Assembly (NCBI GenBank): GCA_024734555.1
Contig: JANPWX010000009.1
Span: forward strand, 1,507,079-1,571,078
Source of the DNA: Trochalopteron elliotii
Lineage: Eukaryota > Chordata > Aves > Passeriformes > Leiothrichidae
Length of the DNA stretch: 64,000 nucleotides
Direction of reading: 5' to 3'
A model generated the notes under the pieces. It searched no databases and was not told the origin of the DNA. It was given only the letters and a program-made list of their open reading frames with translations. Of this stretch, positions 24,160 through 37,239 are shown piece after piece. How positions within the stretch are numbered: the first letter of the stretch is position 1; the number at the start of each line of letters is the position of its first letter. The translations under genes and the position numbers were made by a program.

Positions 24160-25450
24160 TTGGAAGAATCCTACGGAAACAGGCGCTGCAAGGAAGAAGG
24201 GTCCAAGGGAGTATGATATCCAAGAGTCACTTCCTTTAGGCTCAAGAATGTTGCATCCTGGTGAGCAGAAACTCGGGCAAAGGGGACAAGATGAATAAAG
24301 TACTGTCGTTACCCAGGCACAATCAAAGAACAGACAGGAGATTGAAGCAGGGTCAGGCCACTTGGAAGGAATACAGAGAGGCTGTCAGAGTAAGTAGAAA
24401 TGAGACAACAAAGGCCAAGGCCCTTTGGATTTAAATTCGGCCAAGGATGTCAAGGACAAGAAGAAGGGCTTTTTCAAATACATCAATAACAAGAGGAAAA
24501 CAAAAGATTACATGGATCCATTACTAAATGGAGGGGGACCCTGGTGACAGAGGATGCAGGAATGGCAGAGTTATTGATTACCTTTCTTTTTATTGTTCTT
24601 CACTGACAATAGCAGCTCTCAGGAATCTCTGACCCAGACAACCAGGGTAAAGGAATGTCAGAAGGAAGATTCCCTTGGTCCAGGAGGAATGGGTTAGAGA
24701 ACACCTAGCCAAACCTGATATCCACAGGTCTGTGGTCCCTGATGAGATGCATCCATAAGTGTTGAGACAGTTGGTAGACACTATACTGAGGCCACTCACA
24801 ATCATCTTTGAAAGGTCATGGCAGTCAGGAGAGATGCCTGAGGAATGGAACAACAAGCTGTCCATGAGCCAGCAGTGTGTGGCCAAGAAGGCCAGTGGCA
24901 TCCTGGAGTACATTAGGAAGAGCATTGGCAGCAGGTTGAGGGAGGTGGTCCTGGTAAGGCCGCATCTGGAGAGCTTCTGTCCAGTCCAGTTCTGAGCTCT
25001 TCAGCACAAGAGAGACATGGAGTCCTTGGAGCAGGTCCAGCAGAGGGTAGTGAAGATGATGAAGGGGCTGGAGTACGTCTCTTGCAAGGAATGGCTGAGG
25101 TAGCTGGGCCTGTTTAGCCTGGAGAAGAGAAAACTGAGAGAAGAATTCACCAATGTCTATAAATATCTGCAAGAATGGTGTCAAGAGGATGTTTCCAGGC
25201 TCTTCTTGGGGGTGGCAAGCAAAAGGACAATAGGCAACACGAGGAAGAACTTTACAATGTGGGTGACTGAGCACTGGAACAGATTGTCCAGAGAGTGTTG
25301 TGGAATCTCCCCTACTGGAGATATTCAAGAACCAACTGGACACAGTCCTGTACCGTGTGCTGTTGGATGACCCTGCTTGAGCAGGGAGGTTGGACCAGAT
25401 CACCCACTGTGGTCCCTTCCAACCTTTCCCGTTTGATTCTGTGATTCTAT
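24160..25450 (+). mobile_element. CR1 LINE with internal deletion of the RT core
   Basis: The left part (24160-24851) matches CR1 ORF2 between the endonuclease and the RT. Readable pieces include GQATWKEYREAV (about 24350), the region around FFKYINNKR (about 24470), the 'DGIHPRVLR' region (degraded, about 24740) and SWQSGEMPEEW. At about 24852 it jumps directly to the much later motif NKLSMSQQC, so the RT catalytic centre is absent. The right part then runs normally through RDMESLEQVQQRVVKMM, TEHWNRLSREC and the 3' UTR, ending in GATTCTGTGATTCTAT. Stops and frameshifts are frequent. It is a dead, internally deleted copy of about 1.3 kb. Confidence 0.95.
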
Positions 25451-25739
25451 AACTGCCTAAAAGTTCATTGTCTGATCTAAAATACTTATAGATCTCCCCA
25501 TAATCTTGGGAGAAATTAGGGCATCTCCTGAAAGGAATTGCTTGTGTTTTAGCCTCCAGTTTTAGGACTGAATGAGCATCTCTGTCTATCTCTTTCCCTG
25601 GACTGGTGTGAGTACCAGAACTAATTCATACTGGTTTCCTGCGTATATATGTCTGAAAATCGGAGACATGATGCCTTGAATGGCCTGAACACGGAAGGGT
25701 CACACTCAAATAATGAAGCTGGTTATAGATGATAAACAT
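25451..25739. other. Spacer between two CR1 copies
   Basis: About 290 bases of ordinary sequence with no recognised feature. It separates the deleted CR1 from the CR1 3' end that follows on the same strand. Confidence 0.4.
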
Positions 25740-25928
25740 CACTTTCTGCAGTACAGATCCCCAGACACTAGAGCAGGCTGTCCAGAGAAGCTGTGAATGC
25801 CCCATCCCTGGAAGTGTTCCTGGTGAGGCTGCAGGGGGCAGCCTGTTGGAGGGTGTTGCTGGCCATGGGAAGTGGGTCAGAACTTCAGGGTCCCTTCCAA
25901 TGCTAAACATTCTATGATTCAACAATAA
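25740..25928 (+). mobile_element. CR1 LINE, 3'-end fragment
   Basis: It matches the standard CR1 3' end: ACTAGAGCAGGCTGTCCAGAG, AAGCTGTGAATGCCCCATCC, CTGGAAGTGTTCCTGGTGAG, GGCCATGGGAAGTGGG, then GGTCCCTTCCAATGCTAAAC and the terminus ATTCTATGATTCAAC. About 190 bases remain, and the left boundary is approximate. Short insertions and substitutions in the middle mark an older copy. Confidence 0.9.
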
Positions 25929-26817
25929 ACAAAGAAAAAATTTGCGAAGACTTTACTACTACTACTCCTGTCCCAGGTTCCTCTAAACCTAGTATTCTCT
26001 TCCCCTGGTGGAGGGATGCTCCAGATAGGTGAAACACAAATATTTTGTATATAATTGTGTCACATGATGTAAATTTTTCTTCAAAAACATAGCTGATAAT
26101 TATTATATGCTTTGCTGGATGAAGAAAAACACAGGTAACTATCACAGTGTTGTTTATACCAGATTAAGTTTCAAAGCTGACCTTTTTAACAGAACTTTTT
26201 TTCTATGCAGAGTTTTCCAATAGAATAGCCTGCAGCAATAATTTCCATGCGTGAATTGTATTCCATGGAGATATGTTTCTGTAAACCACTTTTTCCTTCT
26301 TCTTTAAGAAAAATCAATTTTTCCTCCAAGGCTAGATTAATACCTGTTACAATGAATCCCTTTTACTGTTTCCCTCAGAGGCTTGAACACCTTCTAGAAT
26401 GGTGTAAATTAAAGTGAGCCCAGATACTTTCCTCTGCTTTTCATCTCCTGCTGTTTTCTTCCCTTTCCCTTTGCTTTCTCCTATCCACTTGTTCATTTTC
26501 TCTTAATCTGAACCTCAGGTCTCCTCCTGTTTTGGCACTGTGCCTGCATTTGTGCCTCTCTAAATATCAACAAGCAAAAAAGAACACAAAATTGAAGGAT
26601 GGACTTTACCTAGGTGTAAATGCAAAATATATTTTTCCTCTATTTTTTCCAATTCTGCTTTAGGAGTGTAGACTCACTCAGTGAATTAAGTATAGCATAT
26701 ACAGTTTTATATCTCTTTTGATTACCATTCCACTTTGCTAAGTTTTGGCTTTGGATGTTTGATTGTGACACTTCCAGAAGATTCTTTAAGATTATTCTGC
26801 GCAGAATAACTTCTTTT

Positions 26818-26890
26818 TTTCAGATTTGCAAGGTCCTTCACCTTGGTTGGGGCAATCCCATGGACAAGTACAGGTTGAAAGAAAATATTA
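26818..26890 (+). mobile_element. Small CR1 ORF2 remnant
   Basis: The + strand frame reads ICKVLHLGWGNPMDKYRLKE, which closely follows the CR1 ORF2 motif CKVLHLG-GNP-KYRLG found just after the ADD box. The similarity fades on both sides, so only about 70 bases can be assigned. It is preceded by a T run and CAG that mimic a splice acceptor, but the CR1 match explains the apparent coding signal. Confidence 0.6.
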
Positions 26891-27384
26891 ATAAGACATC
26901 CTTTTTCTTGTCTCCTTTCAAAATTTTTTATCAAACAGTCAGGTATAATTTGAACTTTACAGAAAAAGGATTAAACAAGAAAACCTTTGAGGAAAGCAAT
27001 TTTAATATATTTCCTAGCTGTGTACTTTTCTGTTTTCCTTAGCAATCATTTCTTGATTGCCACACATAACCATAAATTTGATGTGACCCTATTGACCTAA
27101 GTGTCCACAGAGATCAAATGCCATTTCTGAAACAGATACTATTCTTCACCTATATAGGGATATCTCTCTAATGTAGTATTCATTCTGTTATTATGTGACA
27201 GCATTCTTCTTCCAAAAGCAGGAGTAGAGGTTGTTTTGGGCTTTTGTACCCTAATTTTGATGGCCTATTCAAGAAATGTTTAAGGTATGATTGAGAAAAC
27301 CCCTTAGTACTGGAACCGGTCATAGGAAACATGGGACTTCAGGAGCTTGCTTATTCCATGTGGTTCCCAAGGGGGATCCCTAGC

Positions 27385-27650
27385 CCATCCCTTACAGACT
27401 TCTGCCTAATCAATTCTTAGAGACCTCCAGTGATAAACATCCCACATTGAGGAAGTTTACTCTGATGCTGAACTGTCCTTGCACTTAGAAGAATTTTTCT
27501 TACGCTTAAGAATCATTTAATTTGCTCTAATTTGCACCCAGTGCTTATTGCTCTAACTACAGCACACAGAGAGAATAGTGAATGCCCTTCTTCTCCATAG
27601 CCTGACTCTTTCTTTCATAGAAGGGAGAATATTACTTGTTCCTTCTAAGT
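27385..27650 (-). mobile_element. Old CR1/L3-like LINE 3'-region fragment
   Basis: On the + strand it reads like the reverse of ancient CR1-type 3' regions: CAGACTTCTGCCTAATCAATT, CCTCCAGTGATAAACATCCC, a part equivalent to AGTTAGGAAGTTTTTCCTAA (degraded), then TTTGCACCCAGTGCTTATTG and a GAGAATAGTGAATGCC-type end. It differs in sequence from the younger CR1 copies here. Divergence is high, so subfamily and borders are uncertain. Confidence 0.6.
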
Positions 27651-28344
27651 AATTAGCAGCTCAAATGATGAAGTAGGAAATCTGGCTTTGCATAATAGAA
27701 TAGCTTTTGAGCACATACTTACAATGCCCTCTACTGGGTTGGAATGCGAGATTTAACAGAGCTCTCATACCTGGTTAATAGCCAGTCCTATTTATATGAA
27801 TAGGATGCACAAGCTACTGCAGACTTTTTTAAGAATGAACTTGGTCAATTGTAGACAACACGTTATTTCTCTTCTGATTTTTTCTATACTCTTGTGTAAA
27901 GATGCATCTGAAATGGAAAGTTCTTAATTTATCTTTGTTACCCTCAAAGTAGGGTAAACTTGTTGAAAATCAAAATTACAAAGGAACTTCTTCTATTAAA
28001 ACTTGTTAAAATGTGATTAATTGAGGCCTGTTTTTGAAACCACGTCTTATCATGGTGGAAAACAGAGCTGAAGAAAATACTAAGAATATTAGTAGTGAAA
28101 TACATTGCCAGTAGCTGGGCCTTTATTTGGAGCAAGATGAGAATCATTGTGTTAAGAGGACTGGCATTTCCTCTTTCCATTTTACTGCAAAATAAAATGA
28201 CTTGCTTCAAACTGACATCAGCTGATGTCTTGACCTGCAGAAAACTGGCTCCAGGCTGAGGCATATTTCTGCATTTGAACAAAGGCACTCCCACAGTAAT
28301 GACATTTTTATTTCACACAGTGACCCAAATGGATTGGTACTTTT

Positions 28345-28360
28345 TGTTGTTGTTGTTGTT
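28345..28360 (+). repeat. (TTG)n short microsatellite
   Basis: Five to six TTG units after a T run. Confidence 0.85.
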
Positions 28361-31300
28361 GCTCCAAAGGGGCTCTAATTGATTAGCTTTGCTGGAGGCC
28401 TGATGGAAAACTAGTGACAGAATACTCTCAATGAAATAAGTGCAGCCTTTAAAAATAAGGTTTTTATAAACATCTTCTGAAATACATCCTAAAATGGTAG
28501 AGAACTTAATAGTAATTAGATTTGGAAATGTGCACTAAGTCTTTTACATCTATCTTCTGTGAGCAAATTACTATTTCCTGTGCAGGAAAATGTCAGGATA
28601 TTTAATTTAGAGTAGTTTTTGGTGGCTCTGTAAAAATAGTTTCATTTTACCACACAGAAATGCAGTTCATTCCTTTTACTGTTTTTTAATGAAAAAATAA
28701 ATGTTCTCTTGGCTAACTGAAATAATTAATGAAACCTTCCCAAACCAAAACCCTGACCCTGTGTTCCTGGTTTTGTTTGTTTGTTTGTTGTGATCCTGGG
28801 ATGCTATATGGAGGGAAGTTGATCTGTAGGACCCGTCGATTCTCATGGCTCAGCAGAAGAAATATTTCCAATGCCTTCATTAACTGCACCTGTGCAAAGC
28901 CACAGAACTGGCATAGGTATCTCTGGGGACATAATTCACATGGGACAATCTTCATTGCTGGTGACAATGTGCAAAGTGGAAATAATCAAGCCTGTACCTT
29001 AGCTCTCAGGCTGAGTGTTCAGGGCTGACAGCTGTCAGGGACATCTTGAGAATAGAGGCCTGTGAAGTAATTGAGCCTCAGCAATCTTCAATATGTTACA
29101 AAGCTGCTTTTTGAAATGCCATTGCATTCAAAATTATTCAAGATCTGAAATTTCCTCTGGGATTTTCTTTGAGGAAGTTCCAGAGATAAACAGACCATGC
29201 ATTTGATCTATGTTTCCAGATTCTGTATATATTTTCTTTTCTATAATTCAGTTCATTATATTTTATGCAGTATGTAGCAGACTTATACCTCAGAAAGATA
29301 TATTATCTTAACACCACTGTTTCTGCCTGCAAAATATTTCAGGAGAAAATGGCAAATTCCATAATAAGGAAGGTAGAAAAGTACTTTTGCAGACTATAAA
29401 CAATTCTCAAACAATGACACTGTTAACACTTGATTTGTGGCCTGAAAATTTCAAAATAAGTTAAAAAGATAATGGATTTGCTAATCTTACATGCCATCTG
29501 TTTCTTAAGCCTTTAGACTGTACCCTTGAATGAAACCTGACTGGATACTGAGCCCAGAAGGTAGGGATCTGAGGGAGGGAATGATTTGCTCTCATATTGC
29601 AAAGAGAGCATGAATCTGCAAAACACTAACTTCTCTGCATTTCCCAGTTAAGTGGACAGGAAAAAAGAAGGTGAAGCTAGAGGGACTTGGATGTTTGTGT
29701 TCTTTCTCTGTAAGCAGGGAGCTAGGCTGGGAGTTGTCATGGTTATGCCCAAAGGAGTGGATGAATTGCTGCATCCTGAGCCTACTGAGGGAAATGGTGC
29801 TGCCCTTTACTTTTTCAGGAGAAATGTGATGACATTGTGCATTCCATTCAGCTCCCCTTTCCTTAGTTCTTCTAACTCACTTCCAACTCTTTCCTCTCAC
29901 ATGATTATGTGGTTGTGAAGTTTGCCTAAATTCTATTCATGAACATCACTGACCTGAATATCCAGCTCACAACAAAGGGAGGTTTTTCCATGTGACTTTG
30001 TCTGGGTCAACATCCCTGAGCAGGACATTTGTAGGGTCTGAAGGAGTAAGAGCAATTCCTGTAGCATCACAGCTTTCCAGGCAACACCTTTTTTTGGCAC
30101 AGGCATTTTTAGTATAAAATTGATTTGTTTGGGTTTTTCGAGCCACCTATTACAGTGGCTGCTGACTGAGTTAAAACGTTTTCCTGTCACTGAAGAAAAA
30201 AACCTACTTATCTGAGAAATTTTAGGTTATTGTGTATTATTAACAAAGACCTGGAAAATGCAGCCGCAGTTTGTTCCTTTGTTATGTCTGAGCATAACGA
30301 AATCCTGTTTCACTTACCTGCACTTCTAGTCATCAGCACAAGAAGGCACTAAAACACTACAGTTCTTCATCCACCAGTCTAACAGGCATTTGCTGCTGAT
30401 GTTCCTCTAGACAGACACGCTGCCCAAGCTAACAGCAAAGAATGAAGTGTTGTTTAGGCTATTATTCAGTGCATCATGCATTTAGTTCTCATTTACATTT
30501 GTGCAAGCATCCCTCAGTGTGCTGCTGTGTTTGGGAGTGCAGTTTTTCCATGTAGATCCATGAGAAAAGCCCAGCTGCAGGCAGATGTCCCTGGGCCTCT
30601 TTCCCTGGTGAAACAGAGTTAGTTGGATAATCAAAAGGAAAAAACATCTACTGCCATGAAAATCGAAGCAATGGTATGGAACCTGGAAAAGAACACAACA
30701 GAGTAATTCTTTTATTTCATATTATGAAGATATTTTAGAATTAAATACACTGAAGAAAGTGAGGCAAAAAGAAGCAGTGTATTTCAATCTCGCTTACATT
30801 CATAGGATAATTTTGGATTTCTATTTATACAAACAGTATAAGGATATGGCCTTGAGATACTAATTTATCTGGCAAGAACATCTCTGGTCAAAGTCTTACA
30901 CTATTATGCTCCCCATAAATCAAGAAGGGTCACAGCAAGATGAAGCAAAGCAATCTACCTGGATGAGCTTAAGGGGATGAAACCAGTGATAGGATTTGAT
31001 TTCATATTGCATTTACTTTACTCTGATGCATATGAGATTCAGAACAGTGGGGAAAGAGTGGTTCTGTATTGTTTTGATGGCCACAATTTCTAAGTGTTAG
31101 CACTTCAAAGGGCAGCGGGTGCTAATGAGATTCCCATCAAAGCAACCTAATTTATGTTGACAAGCTTGCAGAAAGTAGCTCAGATATTTATGCGTGGGAC
31201 AAGCACGGGCTAATTTTTTCAGAAGAAAAAGGAGATATGTCAATAGAAATCTGACTTGGCCTTGCTACCATGCTGGTGCTCAAGGCATGTGGGGATGAAT

Positions 31301-32139
31301 TCAATCTCATGCTCTATCTAGTGCACTCAGTACAAGTGGCAGAAAACTTTGAAGGAGATTTGCTCACAGAGCTCTGACTTTGGGAACACAAGAAATTCTC
31401 TGAACATGTGGGAAGTACTTCAGACTAATGTTCTTTCTGCATCACCTCTTCAAGAAAAGAGAATGCACCACATGAACCTGACAGGGAAAATTTTTCAAAG
31501 AAGTAGGAGCTCTCAGTGGTACTAAGTCCAACATCTCCCCAGACAATGTGTAGCAGCATGAATTCTGCCAGAATAATTTATATGGGTAGGGAATTGGACA
31601 AGATGAAATTCATAGGTACTTTCAAACATATACTAGTCTAGAAATTTGAAAAGTTATAATGGATTTAGAAATTAATTTTGTGCAGTCCTCTAAAAAATCA
31701 GATATAAATCGAGTGTTATGTGAATGGCCTGCAAAATCAGGTGTTGAATGGGAGTAAGGACAAGACATCAAAGACTGGGAGAAGGAGGGGAAGGACAGCA
31801 TCTTCTTGAGTTGCCAAAGTCAATTTATTCTGTAAATTGCACTATCAGAGATCAAGCTGCAATTCCAATACTGGTTCAGAAACTATGATATTGGATCAGC
31901 CTGATCCACCTCATCTTTTATCTTTTCCTGAAGATCTTCAGTATGTGGTGCTCCAGGAGACAGAAGACAATATGTTCCTCTGTTTCACTATGGAGAAACT
32001 TGTTCCCTGGGAATTTTTATCCAAATTGAAGACAATGACACATTGATGCCAGTTATCAATTACTAATCTTTGATATTGGCATAAAATACCAGGGGTTTCT
32101 TTCTCAAAATATTTTCTGTGTGGTTTTTTTGTTTCTTTT

Positions 32140-32157
32140 TTGTTGTTGTTGTTGTTT
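32140..32157 (+). repeat. (TTG)n short microsatellite
   Basis: About six TTG units after T-rich sequence, similar to the tract at 28.3 kb. Confidence 0.85.
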
Positions 32158-34971
32158 TGAAATTCATAACTTCAAACGTCCTAGAAACATATTTCTCTTT
32201 CAAGGATTCTTTTAAAAGTTTTTAGTGTTTGGGTTTTGTAAAGAATTGCCTTTAGGTTTTAGCAAAATCAGAGTTGCAGCCCCTTAACTATTGAACACTG
32301 AATTCCTGAAGCAAATTGCTCAATCCACTGTGTTTTTTAGATACCTCTAGGTATGTAGATGTTTTCTGGAGGATGTGGGCCTTTCATACCTGTTGCTTCT
32401 CTGCCTTCTGTTGAGTTAGAGAATCATGTTCATAAAGAACATAGTAATAATATCTACAAAAAGAGACATGAATAGGCATGTGACAACTTAATTTCTCAGA
32501 CTAAAAGGAAGACTTTTAAAATGCCCAGAGATGTACAACATTATCATAAACAGTCATCAAAAATTCAAGAATATTTACATACATAAATCTATATAATTAA
32601 TTTATATAATTTCGATTTGGAGATTCTTTGAAAATCAATGGTGCCATCAACATGGTGATAAAATTCAAGTGATAGACTTAATTAGGCAATGTTTTATACC
32701 AAGCCCAAATACTAAGGTATATAGTAGGAAAGGTATATAGAATAAGGTATACAGAAAGCTTGAAGGAATATATATTTCACACTAAACACATTTAAAACAA
32801 ATGTTCACTGCTCTCCAGCCAATTATTTGATGCTTAAGTATGTTTTAAGTGCTACAATTCACATATTGGAGATTTTGAAAAAAACTCTCTCCATGAATAT
32901 AATTATGATGTTTGTTTATTTTGTCTTTTCTAAAGTAACTCAGGACCTGAAAAGATAGCACAAGGTAGTCACAGCAAAACTGTGTGAATCAGATGTGTAG
33001 AACAATTTTGAGCAAAAGAGGAAAAAAATGCAGCTTCATTAAAAAGAGAAGCTGCAACCCTGGTAACTTGCATGTGTTGTGCCTGCCACTTGACCCACAG
33101 AAATTTATAAAAGCTGTTGCATCAGAGGACTTAATTCTGATGAGGATCTGTGGTCTTGTACTGCACCATTAAATCTGATGGGAAAATTACTGCTCAAATC
33201 AATAGGAATAGAAATGAGAGTTCTGTAATTTGAATGGGTAAATGGATTAATGGATCTATTGAAAAAGATTTAAAAAAAAAGGACAGAGTCCATGAAATAT
33301 ATTTTAATTGTCAAGAACACATGTTGGACTTGAAAACTTAAATGCTTGATGAAGCTTCTGTTGGAGTTCAACAAATGCCAGCATTTTTTAGTCATACCAG
33401 CAACTGAGGAGTACTCACAACTTTCACTCTGCAAAGACTATAAAGATCAAAAGGCTCTTAACAAATATATAACTATAAATTATAAATATATAAGGATCCA
33501 AATGCTATAAAGAAATAAGACCACATTTCATTGTGTTCTACAAATCTTTACCAGGAAATTAAATTAACTTTTAATTTATTTGTTTGTTTGTATTTTAATT
33601 CCAGTTTAGTTACGCACACATGGCTATGGAGAAAAATACTCGCAAAATAGGAACTCTTCGTGTTGTCCAGCTCTACAACTTCTCTGAGAAACTGAAGGTG
33701 CCACTTGGTTATGACTGGAGACTTAATAAACTCCATCCTTTAGATGGATATTCCTTCCCTAGGTGACTGAAAAAATAAAGCCTTTTTTGTAATTTGCAGA
33801 GATTTCTGTCTTTAAGGGATAGGTCAAGTTTAAATCCATAGCATGTCATATCTTTATTGTTTTATTAGGTGTCTATTTCTGGGCTTTATTCCCTTTACCT
33901 TTTATAAAGATCACTGGTGTTTGTAGTGTCTTTGAGTTCTATTTTCAAGTTCCTGTTCTTGCCTTTCAACTGTGCAGCAAAAGGCAGTGCTTAAGTTCTG
34001 TCTCAGCAGCAGACTTCTGATAGAAGAAAGGCTTATGATTTCATTGAATGACTACTGGGGAGATTACAAGCTCTTATTTTTAAAACGACAGCTGAGAAAC
34101 AGAAAAGATGAAGCAGAAGACTAAATGAAAATATAAAATTACATTTATAGAAAAATCTGTTCTCAGCCTGAATTCAGTGTGTATTCCCTCCCTATAATAA
34201 ATCAAGCAAATAAAATAACTGTATAGAGCCTGGAGAGGTGATAATCTAGAAATTTGAAACCAAAGAGTCTAACAAAATAAGGACCTGTCTAGACCAAAAT
34301 TACTGAGAAGTATTTCAATTTCAGACATTAATCTTTAGAGACATGATTGCTCTACAAGATTGGCAAGCAAGTAAGGAGAAGATAATATCTTTAAGTGGCT
34401 GGTCTGCTACAGTTTCTATAGCATTCAAAAATGCACTGGATTCTTCAAAAAGAAAAGGAAGGTGAAATGATTGTTGTTGAAAGAAGCTTTATCTCATTGC
34501 ATACAGCAGAGAGGATAATGGAGATTTGGGACTTTCAAGCCTCTTCACAATCTGATAAAACAATCAGATAAATCACTATGATTTCCCAAAGCCCAGCCCT
34601 TGGTCACAACCCTCTGACAAAGATTCAGAAGTCCCAGGTTTTTCTGTGTTGAGCTGGTGGAGACTTTACAGACAGTTGCATTATGTCAAAGCAGCCTTGC
34701 CAAGGCACATCACTTAAGAGTGTTGCTGTGTTGTATTTCTTATTTTTCTGTTTTGGTTGCTAAAAATCCCCTAGAAAATACATTTTTCTTCTGACCGTCA
34801 TGAAATCTTTTTGTCCTGTGGTAGATGGAAATCGGGTTTTGTTGTGATCTTTCCCAAAATACCTGAAAAGATGAAATATACATAATAAAGACTTCCCAAC
34901 AGCTTCTGTATGTAGGTCATAAACATCACTTCAGTCACTCCCACAGACATGAACTTCTTCAGCATTTTTTG

Positions 34972-36108
34972 ATACCTAGACTTTAGAAAAGCCTTTGTCA
35001 CTGTCTCTCACAGCATTCTACTGGCTGCTCCTAACTTGGACAGGTGTACTGTTTGCTCAGTAAAAGATTAGCTGGATGGCTGGGCCCAGGGAGTGGTAAT
35101 GAATGGAGTTAGTTTTTCCAGCTGGTGTCCAGTCATAGGTAGTGTTCCCCAGGACTCAGTGTTTTGGCTAGTCCTGTTTAGCAGTGTTATCAATGAGGGG
35201 ACCTTTGTAGATCTTTAGAAAATGTTTATGAATGAGGAGATTGAGTGCACCCTCAGTCAGTTTGCAAGTGACACAAAGCTGGGTGGGAATGTTTATCTGA
35301 TGGAGAGTAGAAATGCTCTTCAAAGGGATTTGGACATGCTGGATCAATGAGCTGAAGCAAATTTTATGAGGTTCAACAAGACAAAGTGCTGAGTCCCTTT
35401 GGGTCATAAGAACAACAGGTAATGCTCCAGGCTTGGGGCAAAGGATCTGAAAAACTGCCTGGTGGAAGAAAAGCCATCAGCCGGATGAAGAGGGCCAAAG
35501 GCATCCTGCCTTTATCAGAAATAGTGTGGCCAGCAGGACCAGAGCAGTGATCATCCCCCTGTACTCAGCACTCTGTCTTTACTCTGCACTTTGAATTCTG
35601 GTTCTGGGCCACTCATTCCAGAAAGACATTAAAGGGCTGGAGCATGTCCAGAGAAGGGCAACAGAGCTGGCAAAGGGTCTGGAGCACAAGTCTGATGAGG
35701 AGCAGCTGAAGGAACTGAGGTTGTTTTGTCTGGAGAAAAGGAGGCTCAGGGAGACCTTATCATTCTCTCCAACTGCCTGAAAGGAGGATATAGCCAGGCT
35801 GGAATTGTTCTCTTGTTACTAGTAAGCAATAGGACAAGAGAAAATGGCCTCAAGTTGTACTAGAAGAGATCGGATGTTTAGATCGGATATCAGGAAAAGC
35901 AGCACAATGGAAAAGGCAGCCAAGCACTAGTACAGGCTGCCCTGAGAAGTGGTGGAGTCCCCAACCTTGAAGGTATTTAAAAGGTGTGTAGATGTGACAC
36001 TTATGGACATGGTTTTAGTGGCGAACTCAGAGTCCTGGGTCAACAGTGGGACTCAATGACTTTAGAGGTTTTTTTACACTAAATGATTCTATTATTTCAT
36101 GATTTTTA
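34972..36108 (+). mobile_element. CR1 LINE, 3' half of ORF2 plus 3' UTR (inactive)
   Basis: It begins at the RT motif equivalent to LDFSKAFDTVSHSILL (degraded, about 34975-35020) and continues through WLDGWAQ, SVPQDSV (about 35145), ECTLSQFASDTKLGG (35243-35287) and ALQRDLDMLD. Later landmarks include the palm-distal helices ([15 protein letters not shown], about 35630), [15 protein letters not shown] text, and a 3' UTR ending ATGATTCTATTATTTCATG. Many stops and frameshifts make it non-functional. About 38 bases near 35180-35218 interrupt the usual text between INDL-like and GIECTLS motifs. This copy is of a different subfamily from the 15 and 24 kb copies. Confidence 0.93.
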
Positions 36109-37235
36109 AGCATTTCTTGGGGGAAAAATATGTACCCTGGAAAGAGCTGAGCACTTAACTTCCTGATACAAGAAAATTAGGGAAATACCAAATGTACTCT
36201 TGGCCTAAAAAGAAGCTTCATCTTTTTCTTCTCAATATAAAAAAGTTAAAGGGCCTTATCTTTATCTAGCAATGGGAGAAAATATATACATAGCAAAAAA
36301 TAGAGATAAATAGGATAAGAATTTAGAGATGGGTAAAATAACCCCTATTTATCTCTAGAATAGCAGATAATTTTCTGAATTATAGACTTAGAATGTTATT
36401 TCTATGAACAAAGCCTAAATGTCACTGACACATCAAAGAATTAGATTTGAAAACCAATGTCTCATTTAGTAAAGACTAATTTGGAGGTATACAGTGACAT
36501 TAAAATGATCCTTCAGAGTATATAGAAAAAAGAAAAAATCATATGTATTAAGTAAGTGTTCATCTTTGGCAAATTAAGCACAGGGTTGGTGCTTAATTTT
36601 TTCCAGAAAGAAGCTCATATTTTAAGAGAAAATAAAATGGTGGCATTGATACAAAATTAACTACTTTTGTCTCAACTTTTGGAGCATGGAATGGGGTCTA
36701 GGTTAATTTTTCAAACTCTATAAAGGTGTGAATAACCCCACAAGCCATAAAGAAAAAGAAAAACTGAAGGAAGCTAAAGAGCATAGTTTTCTTAGTAACA
36801 GCTTTGAGAATTTGCAACTTTGTGATTACTCACAAAGTAAAATAAAGGTTTAGAAACAGTTTAATGAGATGTGGAAAAATAATACAGAAACAGGGAAAAT
36901 TGTCAAAGAGGGAATAGCAAGCACAGAAATAAAGATTTTTTTTATTATTGTCTTTATTATATCCTCTTTTAAATCTGAGTATTTGAATATCTTGCTGGGA
37001 GTAGAGAAGGAAAATGCCTCCAAGTTTCAGGGTAACCCTAACCAATCTTCAGAAATATCTCACTAGAGGTGTTCCAGTGCCAGTAGCTGGGTAACCTGTA
37101 ATTATTTCAAGACTGATGATATAGAATATAAGACAACAACATTTCCTTATTTCTGAATTAAGAATAAGAAATATTGGGTTAAGCAGAAAATCAAAATAAG
37201 AAGTGAATAGCAAGAACAAGTTAGTGAAACTCAGA
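36109..37235. other. AT-rich non-coding stretch
   Basis: No gene, transposon or strong simple repeat is seen between the CR1 element and the GC-richer block that follows. Confidence 0.5.
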
Positions 37236-37239
37236 TCCC

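Larger units (their letters stand above)
27651..34970. other. AT-rich non-coding stretch
   Basis: Seven kilobases without a recognised gene or transposon. Two TTG tracts (28345-28360 and 32140-32157) are present. A frame at 31837-32046 encodes 69 residues and one at 28729-29028 encodes 99 residues. Neither is bounded by good splice sites or resembles a known protein. Small exons or conserved non-coding elements could be missed by eye. Confidence 0.45.

Noticed and set aside
24825..25403. 192-residue - strand frame
   Set aside because: It is antisense to the second CR1 copy and largely repeats the antisense frame at 15.6 kb.
26755..27042. 95-residue + frame as an exon after a T-rich CAG acceptor
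   Set aside because: The protein-like part (KVLHLGWGNP) is a CR1 remnant; the rest is AT-rich chance sequence.
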